From Leptospira sp. GIMC2001 (GTDB taxonomy: Bacteria > Spirochaetota > Leptospiria > Leptospirales > Leptospiraceae): 64,000 nt of DNA. The translations under genes and the position numbers were made by a program. The stretch lies in NCBI RefSeq assembly GCF_028462125.1, contig NZ_CP115468.1, forward strand, positions 3,775,559 through 3,839,558, read 5' to 3'. Position 1 is the first letter of the stretch, and each line of letters begins with the position of its first letter. Shown piece by piece: positions 46,192-54,626 of this stretch. Below the pieces are notes generated by a model, which ran no database searches, was not told the DNA's origin, and saw only the letters and a list, made by a program, of their open reading frames with translations.

Positions 46192-47439
46192 TTATTTATT
46201 TTCCTCAAAATTTATATCTTCTATCAATCTTTCTGTTAAATTATATGCCCCACCCCACAGCGCAGAGAGTTCGTCTAGTTTCGAGAACCTTATATGAATT
46301 TCTTTTGGAAATTCAGAATAAAATACACTTTGTATTCTATTTCTTAATCTTTTCAGAAATAAATCTCCAGCTTCTGTATAAATTCCATAGATGAAAATTG
46401 CGTCTGGATCAATTGTAACAATTAAGTTTGAAATCGCTCGAGAAAACCATTCAACAATTTCTTCCATTACTTTCACAGCCAACTGATCATTTGAATTCCA
46501 AGCTTCAAATAACTTCTGTATTGTGATTGATTTTAGTTCTAAATTCGAGAGGATTGAACTTGGAAATTGATTTTTTAAAGTGACTATCTTCTCAATAACT
46601 CTTGGAATTAGAAGAAGAGACTCAAAGCATCCTACTCCGCCACAAGCACAAGAAAAATTGACATTCGGCTCAATAATCATATGACCTATTTCACCAGAAA
46701 AGAAATGTGATCCTCGCTTTAATTTTCCTTCTGAGATTATCCCGGATCCCAAGCCTTCACCTGCGCCGAAAAGAACAAAATTTTTTTCTTTTTCTAAACA
46801 ATCTTTCTTTTTTGATGCTTGAGCTATGAATCTGAATTCATTGTCTACAATAACATCGCAGTTTATATTGAGTTTTTTTGTAATTTCTGATATAACATTT
46901 ATATTCTTCCCCCAATCAGGACGCCAGGGATTCAATATCCAAATCCCTAGCGAATGGTTGACTAATCCTGGTAAGGCTACGGAAATCCTTTTAATATTCT
47001 TTTTATCAATTTTATTATCCAGAATAATTTTATCTGTAAGATCAATTACGATATCCCAGATAGTTTTTAAACTATCAGAATAAGAGTAATTCTTTTTTAA
47101 TGAACCTAAAAGAATCGGGCGAACACTGAAAATTCCCACATTAATCTTGGAGCTAGAAATATGTATCGTCAGGAAGTATTCTCTGCTATCATTAATCTGA
47201 TAAATTTCTGGAGGTTTTCCTCCTTCCTCGCTTGAATCTCCATGACCGATACTTACAATTAATTTTTGAGATTTAAGAAACAATAAGCACTTGTGAATTG
47301 TTGTATGACTCAATCCAGATTTAATTGATAGCTCAGAAACAGACAAAAACTTCTCATTCCAAAGCTCCATAAGAATTGTTAATCGATTGGACCTTTTTAT
47401 ATGTTCTGGTCTATGTCCTTTAATTATTTTCGTTCTCAT
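46192..47439 (-). CDS. ROK-family transcriptional regulator (NagC/XylR type)
   Basis: This 415-residue protein has an N-terminal winged helix (about 15-70, VSELSIKSGLSHTTIHKCL) and a ROK sugar-kinase-like domain. The latter shows the zinc-binding motif CACGGVGCFE, an ATP-like loop GAGEGLGSGII, and GEIGHMIIEP. This is the NagC/Mlc/XylR repressor architecture, which responds to a sugar or sugar phosphate. It lies between the OMP2 gene (100 bases upstream) and the GH106 gene (11 bases downstream), so it probably controls this rhamnoside-related operon and may bind the repeat upstream of OMP1 and OMP2. The ribosome binding site is weak. Confidence 0.9.
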   Translation of the reverse strand: MRTKIIKGHRPEHIKRSNRLTILMELWNEKFLSVSELSIKSGLSHTTIHKCLLFLKSQKLIVSIGHGDSSEEGGKPPEIYQINDSREYFLTIHISSSKINVGIFSVRPILLGSLKKNYSYSDSLKTIWDIVIDLTDKIILDNKIDKKNIKRISVALPGLVNHSLGIWILNPWRPDWGKNINVISEITKKLNINCDVIVDNEFRFIAQASKKKDCLEKEKNFVLFGAGEGLGSGIISEGKLKRGSHFFSGEIGHMIIEPNVNFSCACGGVGCFESLLLIPRVIEKIVTLKNQFPSSILSNLELKSITIQKLFEAWNSNDQLAVKVMEEIVEWFSRAISNLIVTIDPDAIFIYGIYTEAGDLFLKRLRNRIQSVFYSEFPKEIHIRFSKLDELSALWGGAYNLTERLIEDINFEENK

Positions 47440-47539
47440 AATAAATATCTATTTCCTGACAAAAAAGAATCCTCTGAATTGTATCTTGGTTTTGTAGTTC
47501 ATATTTTCAAATAACCAGTATTTAAACTTTGTTTCAAAA

Positions 47540-48439
47540 CTAGAGACTAATTTTATATCCTATTCTATAAGTATCTCCACCAACTAATACTGGAAATGCG
47601 GGATAAGGAGAAAGTGCAAAAGTACCACCAATTGATTTTGTATAGGCTTTACCCATATTAGCGGCTAAAATTGTCTCCATTTCAAAGAATAAAAATCCTC
47701 GGCTTGAAATTTGAGTTTGAATTCCAACTAGCCAATTGAACCCGAAACCATTTACTAAAAATTTAGCATTTTCATAAATGATGGATGGTGATGGTGCATC
47801 ATTCAAAAACTGACCACCCGGACCAACTAATCCTGGGAATGCAAGAGCGATAGTATCACCATCAATCGTTCCAGAAAATGTCCATCCACCTCTGAAATAA
47901 TTCATTCCAAATCCTGCATATAGACCGCTTGATTTATTCTTATTATAAATTTTATATCCTAAATATCCTGGAATTGTCACCGCAGTATAATCCCATTCCT
48001 GCTCAAGCCATTTGTAACCTGCAACGGTGGATGAGGTATAACCTCCTGATATTTTTTTTGTGTAGTTAATATTCATTCGAGCAAACAGCATTTCCAATCC
48101 AAATATTCCTTCCACTTCATATCCCAAATTAAGATTGAGTCCATTCATTTGGCCGTTCGCATTAACTCCAACAAATCCGAGAGTAGTATCATTCAAAGAC
48201 TGCAAGGATCTTTCTGAATATATTGCTGTCTGAGGTTTGAGAGATCCAGTCCCTTCAGAATTAGGAACATAAACAGCAGATTCTAATCCTCCAGTCGTGA
48301 TGAGAGGACCAATTCCTCCGAGGTCAGACTGATAGCCTATACCAAACATTAAAAAGTAGCGCGAGCCACTTCTTGTTTCGTCTGCAAGTACAATAGGCCC
48401 CATTAAAATAAAATATAATAATACTAGTCTTTTAAACAT
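47540..48439 (-). CDS. Outer-membrane beta-barrel protein, paralogue 2 (OMP2)
   Basis: This 299-residue paralogue of OMP1 has a signal peptide (MFKRLVLLYFILMGPIVLA) and the same strand pattern, ending in TYRIGYKISL. The most conserved blocks are GGYTSSTVAGYKWLEQEWDY, MNYFRGGWTFSGTIDGDT and LNDAPSPSIIYENAKF. The N-terminal 60 residues and the leader differ most from OMP1. The second copy of the 406-base repeat lies upstream (48500-48905) and carries the promoter. ROK and GH106 genes follow on the same strand, so the three probably form an operon for recognition and breakdown of a rhamnose-containing glycan. That role is inference. Confidence 0.8.
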   Translation of the reverse strand: MFKRLVLLYFILMGPIVLADETRSGSRYFLMFGIGYQSDLGGIGPLITTGGLESAVYVPNSEGTGSLKPQTAIYSERSLQSLNDTTLGFVGVNANGQMNGLNLNLGYEVEGIFGLEMLFARMNINYTKKISGGYTSSTVAGYKWLEQEWDYTAVTIPGYLGYKIYNKNKSSGLYAGFGMNYFRGGWTFSGTIDGDTIALAFPGLVGPGGQFLNDAPSPSIIYENAKFLVNGFGFNWLVGIQTQISSRGFLFFEMETILAANMGKAYTKSIGGTFALSPYPAFPVLVGGDTYRIGYKISL

Positions 48440-48509
48440 TTGGTACCCTCTTTGTTAAGAAATCTATTATATTAAATATCTTTACTTTATTAAATAAATT
48501 AGGCTTTTA

Positions 48510-48539
48510 GTCATAACAAATATTATATTAAAATGTCAA
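48510..48539 (-). promoter_or_regulatory. Promoter of OMP2 (extended -10)
   Basis: This has the same bases as the OMP1 promoter: TTGACA (48534-48539), an 18-base spacer, and TATGAC (48510-48515) with an upstream TG. The leader to the OMP2 ATG at 48439 would be about 62 bases and differs in sequence from the OMP1 leader. Confidence 0.6.
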
Positions 48540-48726
48540 ATAAAAAACATTTTAACCGCAAAATAACTGCTTTGTGCCACGTACAATCAAGAGTTATATG
48601 ATATCATTGCACAACTGATCATAGTTTTTGCGATGCGAACGAAAAAATGATCCAATAGGTTGATATCTGATCCTAAAAAGTATGCATGTATAGCATCGAG
48701 AAGACGGTAAGTTGCGTTAGATGAAT

Positions 48727-48765
48727 TAAAAAAAGGCTACGACAAATGATTCCATTCATCGTAGC
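48727..48765 (-). terminator. Second terminator within R2
   Basis: This copy is identical to 42886-42924: GCTACG/CGTAGC with inner ATGA/TCAT pairing and a run of seven T residues on the minus strand. Confidence 0.75.
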
Positions 48766-48836
48766 AAAGATCACACTCGTCACAATTGATATTTAAATAA
48801 TCAATTGTCAAGCAAAATCTCTGCTAGGTGATATAT

Positions 48837-48869
48837 AAAATAAAAAAAATGCCTCCCTGATTAGGAGGC
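48837..48869 (-). terminator. First terminator within R2, after the phasin-like gene
   Basis: The GCCTCC/GGAGGC stem (48851-48856 with 48864-48869) is followed on the minus strand by an eight-T run. It terminates transcripts from the gene at 48938-49315. Confidence 0.88.
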
Positions 48870-48906
48870 AAGTTTGATTGGAGGATGAATAAAATTAGAA
48901 CAGGTG

Positions 48907-48926
48907 GCCCACCAGCGATGGTGGGC
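48907..48926. other. Hairpin at the edge of R2
   Basis: GCCCACC (48907-48913) and GGTGGGC (48920-48926) form a seven-pair stem with a six-base loop. It lies two bases beyond the repeat boundary and 12 bases from the stop codon of the phasin-like gene. It lacks a T-run on the minus strand, so it may protect the 3' end of the mRNA rather than stop transcription. Confidence 0.55.
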
Positions 48927-48937
48927 GAATATTATTT

Positions 48938-49315
48938 TTAAGCGTTAGCTTTTGGAGAAGCAGATTTCTTGATAGATTCAGCAACTTCATTGATTTTTGC
49001 TTTCACTTCTTCTACTTTACCTTCTGGCATTTTGCTTTTGATTTCTTCAGTGATCTTATTGTAGTTTTCTACAATTTTAGATCTTGTTTCATCATAATTC
49101 TTACCTGCAACAGATGTGAATTCTTTGATGTCGTTGATGATTTTGTCAACGGACTCTCTGAGTTGTACTGCTGTTTCAGAGTTGTCTTGTGCACCTTTAG
49201 CAACTAATTCACCGTAAGTTTTTTCTAGATCTACAGTAGCTTTTCCTAATCCTTCTTTTCCAGATTGAAGAAGTCCGATCCCAGCGTTAAGAATGTCGAT
49301 TACAATTTTTTCCAT
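48938..49315 (-). CDS. Phasin-like helical protein
   Basis: This 125-residue protein is almost entirely amphipathic helix ([20 protein letters not shown], then [20 protein letters not shown] and a Lys/Glu-rich tail) and resembles phasin-type or polyhydroxyalkanoate-granule-associated proteins. Homologues are abundant coiled-coil proteins, and a storage-granule role is not proven. I chose the ATG at 49315 because CAGGAGAC lies just upstream; a longer frame to 49384 lacks this. A TTGACA (49413-49418) with TAAAAA 16 bases on may be its promoter, giving a leader of about 70 bases. Confidence 0.75.
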   Translation of the reverse strand: MEKIVIDILNAGIGLLQSGKEGLGKATVDLEKTYGELVAKGAQDNSETAVQLRESVDKIINDIKEFTSVAGKNYDETRSKIVENYNKITEEIKSKMPEGKVEEVKAKINEVAESIKKSASPKANA

Positions 49316-49682
49316 TTTCAATTGTCTCCTGAATGATTTTGTTCGATACAAATCCGTCTCTTGGAGCCCGATTGTGCACCGCACTATTCCTTTTTACGCA
49401 ACGCACAATTTCTGTCAACGAAAAATTAGATTTTTTTTCCAGATGGTTGATTTTTTTGTAAGTTGATTATGTCTCAAAATATGGATTCCTTCATTCAATG
49501 CTTCCTGATCGAACGAAGATAAGGCGTTTATTTGTAAGGGAATAAAATTTTATAAATCAAAAATCTCAACTAAAATGGGGTCATTCTTAATTTGAGATAA
49601 CAAGTGTTGGGATTTGTCTTTATCATAATATTCTACAAATCTTTTCTAGATCTTGATAGAATTTTTCGAAAATTGTCGGCTT
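49316..49682. other. Intergenic region upstream of the phasin-like gene
   Basis: It holds the probable promoter of the phasin-like gene (TTGACA on the minus strand at 49413-49418). The rest is AT-rich. The end nearest 49682 contains a second open frame that continues the small lipoprotein gene if a frameshift is assumed (see 49683-49859). No other gene is seen. Confidence 0.4.
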
Positions 49683-49859
49683 TCATACTGAGAATGCTTG
49701 CACCAGTATTGCTATCCAAAGAAAATAATTTGCGCAATATTCCTTGCCCACTTTGTAAATCACAACTTCTGTTACTGATTCTTTCATAGATTGATTGGAT
49801 GAGCAAGATAATATCACAATAATTAATAGAATTTGTACCATTCTTATTACTATTAACAT
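49683..49859 (-). CDS. Small lipoprotein gene, possibly frameshifted
   Basis: This reads as a 58-residue protein, MLIVIRMVQILLIIVILSC followed by SSNQSMKES, with a clear signal sequence and lipobox (VILSC, Cys19). A near-perfect AGGAGGT lies six bases before the ATG, which is strong evidence that it is translated. After about residue 45 the frame turns hydrophobic (LWIAILVQAF) and stops. A shift by one base near ATTATTTTCTTT gives a hydrophilic continuation (SLDSNTGASILSMKADNFRK) that stops about 25 codons later. It may be a recently broken gene, a sequencing error or a true short lipoprotein. No family is recognised. Confidence 0.6.
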   Translation of the reverse strand: MLIVIRMVQILLIIVILSCSSNQSMKESVTEVVIYKVGKEYCANYFLWIAILVQAFSV

Positions 49860-50002
49860 TTCGCTACCTCCTTTTACCTCATTCTTTTAGTTTAAAAGTT
49901 TGACAATGAAAAGAGCTGGCTGTGACAATCTTCACCAAACAACAAGTATGCGCCTATTGAAAGTTTTGACACTAATATTAAAGTCTTATAAGTGAGCAAA
50001 GA

Positions 50003-50938
50003 TCAAGGGGCTGGGTAGCGATTATCCATGAGTTCGCCTGTCCATTTTGCACGGAGAGTAGCATTGTTTCCATTGTCATAAAAGCTGAATCCAAATTTCT
50101 CTCTATGAAAAAAAGGTCCTACGTGACCTCCCCAAAATCCTTCCGATCCAAGATATTGACAGAAAGCTCGGGACCACTTGATTGACCATGGTATGTCAGT
50201 TTTAGGAGCGCCAGTTACACCTTCGGCTCCAGCTTGAGTGCTGCAACCAGGATGTCCAGAAGGTAGATAGGCGGCTTGATCTTCTAGATCGGGAATAAAT
50301 GTCGCACCACAGTGTGCGTTTCCAGATCCTGCACATGGCCCGTAGGCTGAACCATTGGTTCCAGGATATTTAGAATCCCACATCGTTGTGAATCTTCGCT
50401 CTTGACCCCACAATGCTCTTTTGAACATGCAATGGTCTTTCTTCACTTTACGATCTTCGCTAGAATACCCAACGAGGGCGCGAATATGATTGAGAGCAAT
50501 TCGATGCCATTCGTCCACTTCAGCTTTAGTGGGATTTCGATTGTCTGCAAACGGTCGATTTGCATAAAAAACTTCCCGGATTCCTCGAATCTGATCACCG
50601 CTCGGGCAGATAATATTCGTAAACTGTGCTCTTGTATATTTGGTCGGGTCATAGACTGTCCCGTCCCATTTTGCATTCTCCCAAGAAGCAGCAGTTAGCC
50701 AGCCAACTCCATCTGGATCATGGGATCTATTGGTAGTATTCTCGAAAGGTTTACTAGAAAAATTATCCCAATTCGCCTGATTCGGTGTGTATTGTTCAAG
50801 TGATGATGAAGAAGCTGCAGATGCTAAAGCTAATGCAAGGAAAAGATCATTGTCGCCACTGTCTTTCTCAGTCTTACAAGCAACTAGTACAAGGCAAAGG
50901 AAAATCAAAATATGTTTATTCAATAATTTATTATTCAT
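50003..50938 (-). CDS. Putative lipoprotein, unknown function
   Basis: This 311-residue protein has a lipobox ending LCLVLVAC (Cys21) and then a short acidic tether and a low-complexity Ala/Ser stretch. The mature domain is rich in Trp, His, Gly and Cys (six cysteines in the mature part) and contains EVDEWHRIALNHIRALVGY and HCGATFIPDLEDQAAYLPSG, possibly an enzyme-like fold that I cannot name. I chose the ATG at 50938 because GGAG precedes it; an ATG five codons upstream is the alternative. The unit appears monocistronic, with about 290 AT-rich bases upstream in which I see nothing definite. Confidence 0.7.
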   Translation of the reverse strand: MNNKLLNKHILIFLCLVLVACKTEKDSGDNDLFLALALASAASSSSLEQYTPNQANWDNFSSKPFENTTNRSHDPDGVGWLTAASWENAKWDGTVYDPTKYTRAQFTNIICPSGDQIRGIREVFYANRPFADNRNPTKAEVDEWHRIALNHIRALVGYSSEDRKVKKDHCMFKRALWGQERRFTTMWDSKYPGTNGSAYGPCAGSGNAHCGATFIPDLEDQAAYLPSGHPGCSTQAGAEGVTGAPKTDIPWSIKWSRAFCQYLGSEGFWGGHVGPFFHREKFGFSFYDNGNNATLRAKWTGELMDNRYPAP

Positions 50939-51225
50939 GTTGATTGACTCCATGATAATTGCATAATATTAAATAGAAAGCATATTTCGAATGCTTCTAA
51001 TATTTTTTTATATCATGTTATATCTGATATTGTTCAAAAATTTTATATTGCCAATGAGAATCAATATCTGTTATAAAATTGTAATTTGAAAGATAGAATC
51101 ATTTTTATAAATCAAAAATAAAATGACTATGTGAACTATGCAAAAATTTCGTTAGGCTAATGAATATAAGGACGTAAGAGCAAGAAATTGAAATTCTTCG
51201 TTATCAATCTGATTAAACTATATAG

Positions 51226-52101
51226 TTACTCGCGAAGAACGTCTACTTCAACTTTCAATTTATGCTTACCGCCACCGAATAGAATTCCCTTTAATGGTGA
51301 TACATCAGAATAATCACGACCGATAGCGGTTATTACATATTCATCTGTGATAAATTTGCCGTTAGTTGGATCAAAATCCACCCAACCTTGATCAGGACAA
51401 TAAACCGATAACCAAGCATGAGTTGCATCAGAACCTTGTAGCTTTTTCTGACCAATAGGTGGATGGGTTTCTATGTAACCACTCACATATCTTGCTGGAA
51501 TTTTAAAACTTCGAAGCGCAGAAATTGCAAAATGAGTAAAATCTTGGCATACACCTTTTTTCTGTTCAAAGACTTGCTCTAAAGGCGTCACTATGGTCGT
51601 TGCCTTTGGATCAAATTCAAAATCATTGAATATGCGAATTGTAAAATCATGAACACTTTCCAAAATAGATTTATTGTCCGCAAATGAAATCGCGGCATAT
51701 TCAGCAAATTTTGGATTAAAAGGAACATGAGCTGATGGCAGCAAATATTCAAGAGCTTCGATATCAGATCGTGTTGTGGACTTCATCAATCTTGTTTGCG
51801 CTTCTGGCCATGGGCAAGAACGAGCAAAATTTGCGTAGGAAGGCTGATTAGTCTTCACAGATGATTCAACTTTTACTTCTAACTGTTTATGAGGATCCTC
51901 AATAGAAAAGAAAAATAAATTATTACCAAAGTAGTCCTTACGAAAGGATGAAGCGGAAGGTCGAGGGTTAACATCAATAAAAGTCCGATAGCATTCTTGG
52001 TGGGGTGTATTCGGAGGATACATATGAGCAAGATTGATGCAATGGGATACAGTCGATTCATAACTGTAAATGGTTTTATGAATTATTTTATAATCAGGCA
52101 C
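51226..52101 (-). CDS. Transglutaminase-like protein (bacterial N-terminal region type)
   Basis: This 291-residue protein has an N-terminal bacterial transglutaminase region (YKIIHKTIYSYESTVSHCIN) and a core with the Cys-His-Asp triad: GVCQDFTHFAISALRSF (Cys), DATHAWLSVY (His) and VDFDPTN (Asp). Members with this arrangement are probably cysteine peptidases or amidases acting on peptides made by neighbouring ATP-grasp enzymes. The start is GTG with GGAGAT before it, overlapping the upstream gene by eight bases. It is the last gene of the five-gene operon. Confidence 0.92.
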   Translation of the reverse strand: MPDYKIIHKTIYSYESTVSHCINLAHMYPPNTPHQECYRTFIDVNPRPSASSFRKDYFGNNLFFFSIEDPHKQLEVKVESSVKTNQPSYANFARSCPWPEAQTRLMKSTTRSDIEALEYLLPSAHVPFNPKFAEYAAISFADNKSILESVHDFTIRIFNDFEFDPKATTIVTPLEQVFEQKKGVCQDFTHFAISALRSFKIPARYVSGYIETHPPIGQKKLQGSDATHAWLSVYCPDQGWVDFDPTNGKFITDEYVITAIGRDYSDVSPLKGILFGGGKHKLKVEVDVLRE

Positions 52102-54613
52102 TGGTATCTCCGAGAAAGCTTTGAGATTCTGTATAATTGAAATATCGCCCGGTAATCGTTTCCGATAGATTCTTTAGTTTTATTTCAAGATCTCCTAACC
52201 ATTGTAAGCATTCATCATCAAGCAAACGTCCGTTCTCAACCAACATTGATGCATCTTTAAGTTTATAGGCTGTATACAATTCCAATACTTGTCGATCTTC
52301 CGGGAACATTTTCTTAGCGTTCTTACCTGGAAGATATTTGACAACTTCATTCAATTGTTCGAATTGAAAGCCAAGAGATCTTGGGTTCGAATCATCAAAC
52401 ATAAGGATGTCAAAAACTGGTTCAATTTCCATTTTGTATCGATATCGTCTACGATAGGTAATGCGAATATCGCTGATATTCAGAAGACTCTCTAATGCAT
52501 TGCGATCATCCTCCAATTGGAAATTGATAATACCCTGAAGAATTCGAATAAGATTTAGAGATCGTTCCAATCGTCTTCCTAATTCCAAGAAATACCAGCC
52601 GGATTCACGGCTAAGATTCTCAAATGACAATCCTGATAGAGATGAAAGCAATATTATATTTTGAAAAATATCTTCTAACATTGAATCATAATTAGATGGC
52701 ATATTGGTTGTTCGATTTTCTAGGATCTGAACAATCTTTCTCGTATCGTCCGATAATCTGTCACGAACGTTTTTGGCTGAGTTAGATAATCCGTTGAGAT
52801 TAAAAACCATACTACCGCCATAAAGCTGGCTGTAGAGCAACCTTTGGATTTCTGGAAAAGGATTACCCAAAAGTTCATCCGAGTCATCTCCAAGAAAGCC
52901 TGGATAGGACGATGTGATATGTGTAATTAGTTTTAGAATTCCGTGGATTGAAGAGTTGTCGTAACTATCTTCATACTTTAATATCTCATTGATTGCTTCA
53001 CGCAATACTCGAGCTGTGTTCTCTGCACGCTCGGAATATCTTGCAAACCAGAACAAATTGTCCGCAACTCGACTTGGAACTCCAATCGGATTACGAGAAA
53101 TTGCAATTTTTTCGGGAGCAGCAACTTGAATGCTCTCTTCCTTCTGGGATTCGGACGCAAGAACCCATAAATCTTTGCTCAATGCACCGCGTTGATTCGT
53201 AATAAAAATCTCATCTAAGTCTGTAGTCACTCGGACAAGACCACCAGACATGGTAACATAACCTGAATCGGATGCAGTAACAAATGTACGATAGATCGCT
53301 CTGCCTGGAACCAATCCATTCTGGGTTAGGATGGGAGTTGTGGATGAAGCAAGAATTTCTTGAGCAATGTAGTGGTTAGGATTTAACCTAACTTGCGCTA
53401 GTAATTGATTGGATTCTGCATCGGACATTTGTGCTACCCAGTAGCTTTTGTCCAAAGCTGATGGAAAAACAGATTTAAAAATATAATTCTGAGGATGTTC
53501 CATTACGGTTTGAAAATCATCATTACGACCCATCCAATAACTTGGAATAGTTGGCAAAATTAGTTCTTCACCAAGATAGAACCGACAAAGCTCACTCATA
53601 AAAGGCATAAATGCACGGTTTTCTAATATTGCTGAGCCAATAGGATTTGCAACTTTTACATTACCTGAACGCACAACTTCCAGTAATCCTGGCACACCTA
53701 GAAGCGAATCACCCTTTAATTCAAGAGCATCCATGAAATAATCATCTACCCTTTTGAGAATGAGATCAACCTTTTGTAAACCTTCAACTGTTTTCATATA
53801 AACAAAATTGCTTCGTACAGTTAGGTCTTCACCTTGAACCAGTGTATAACCAAGATAACTCGCCAAGTACGCATGCTCAAAAAATGTTTCATTTCCAGGA
53901 CCTGGAGTCAACAGAACAACAATTGGGTCTCTGCCTTGAACTCCAGAAAGATTGTGGAGGTTTTTTCTTAAAGATCGAAAATAAGAAGCTACACGATGAA
54001 CTTGGGAATCTCTATAAATGCTTGGAAAAATTCTTGACAGCACTATTCGGTTCTCTAACGAATAACCCGAACCAGACGGTGCCTGAATACGATCGCTCAA
54101 TACATTGAAGTTTCCATTCTTGTCACGAATTAGATCACAAGCGAAAAAAGACAATCCATGTTGAGCAAACATCATGTCACAAGGACGCAAAAAACCTGGG
54201 CTTCCGAATATCAGTTCTGCTGGAATTCTTTTCTCAAAAACCAAGCGTCTAGATCCATAAACATCTTTTAAAATGCTATTTAAAAGTTCTGCTCTCTGGT
54301 CTAAGCCTCTTTCCAGTTTACGCCATTCATCACTTTCCATGAGAACTGGAAATAAATCCATCGCCCAACTACGCTCATGACGTTCTTGGCTTCCGTACAC
54401 ATTGTAGGTTACACCGTTTTCCTGAAGAATACGATCTGCATCTTGCCTTCTCTTCATCAATTCCTGTGGACCCAATTCCATAAAGGATCTCAAAAGAAAA
54501 GAATACTTAGGCCTTACGCTGCCACCTTCATCAAAAAGTTCATCGTAAATGGAAGATAAAGGAGTATAACCCTGTGTAAGATTTTCTAGTTCCAAACCGC
54601 GACTCGCAACCAC
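52094..54613 (-). CDS. Circularly permuted ATP-grasp protein fused to alpha-E (DUF403) domain
   Basis: This 839-residue protein joins two modules that are separate genes upstream. Residues about 1-490 are a circularly permuted ATP-grasp domain (YDELFDEGGSVRPKYSF, GSPGFLRPCDMMF, VLLTPGPGNETFFEHAYLAS, GDSLLGVPGLLEV). Residues about 515-835 are an alpha-E helical domain (RVADNLFWFARYSERAENTAR). The ATP-grasp part would form peptide-like bonds using ATP; the alpha-E domain is a partner of unknown activity. The start is GTG with CAGGA upstream. It is a second, fused version of the pair at 58907 and 57882. The start is 13 bases from the preceding gene. Confidence 0.92.
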   Translation of the reverse strand: MVASRGLELENLTQGYTPLSSIYDELFDEGGSVRPKYSFLLRSFMELGPQELMKRRQDADRILQENGVTYNVYGSQERHERSWAMDLFPVLMESDEWRKLERGLDQRAELLNSILKDVYGSRRLVFEKRIPAELIFGSPGFLRPCDMMFAQHGLSFFACDLIRDKNGNFNVLSDRIQAPSGSGYSLENRIVLSRIFPSIYRDSQVHRVASYFRSLRKNLHNLSGVQGRDPIVVLLTPGPGNETFFEHAYLASYLGYTLVQGEDLTVRSNFVYMKTVEGLQKVDLILKRVDDYFMDALELKGDSLLGVPGLLEVVRSGNVKVANPIGSAILENRAFMPFMSELCRFYLGEELILPTIPSYWMGRNDDFQTVMEHPQNYIFKSVFPSALDKSYWVAQMSDAESNQLLAQVRLNPNHYIAQEILASSTTPILTQNGLVPGRAIYRTFVTASDSGYVTMSGGLVRVTTDLDEIFITNQRGALSKDLWVLASESQKEESIQVAAPEKIAISRNPIGVPSRVADNLFWFARYSERAENTARVLREAINEILKYEDSYDNSSIHGILKLITHITSSYPGFLGDDSDELLGNPFPEIQRLLYSQLYGGSMVFNLNGLSNSAKNVRDRLSDDTRKIVQILENRTTNMPSNYDSMLEDIFQNIILLSSLSGLSFENLSRESGWYFLELGRRLERSLNLIRILQGIINFQLEDDRNALESLLNISDIRITYRRRYRYKMEIEPVFDILMFDDSNPRSLGFQFEQLNEVVKYLPGKNAKKMFPEDRQVLELYTAYKLKDASMLVENGRLLDDECLQWLGDLEIKLKNLSETITGRYFNYTESQSFLGDTSA

Positions 54614-54626
54614 AAGATTTTCCTGG

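Larger units (their letters stand above)
48500..48905. repeat. 406-bp direct repeat, copy R2
   Basis: This is the copy of R1 lying between the phasin-like gene and OMP2. It carries the same parts: a terminator with GCCTCC/GGAGGC (about 48837-48869), the inverted repeat ACAATTGAT/ATCAATTGT (48782-48808), a terminator with GCTACG/CGTAGC (48727-48765) and a promoter. One end sits against a GCCCACC/GGTGGGC hairpin (48907-48926) and the other at the predicted OMP2 transcription start. Confidence 0.95.

Noticed and set aside
49604..49789. A 61-codon plus-strand frame with a hydrophobic start
   Set aside because: It is antisense to the small lipoprotein gene, which has a much better ribosome binding site and lipobox on the minus strand.
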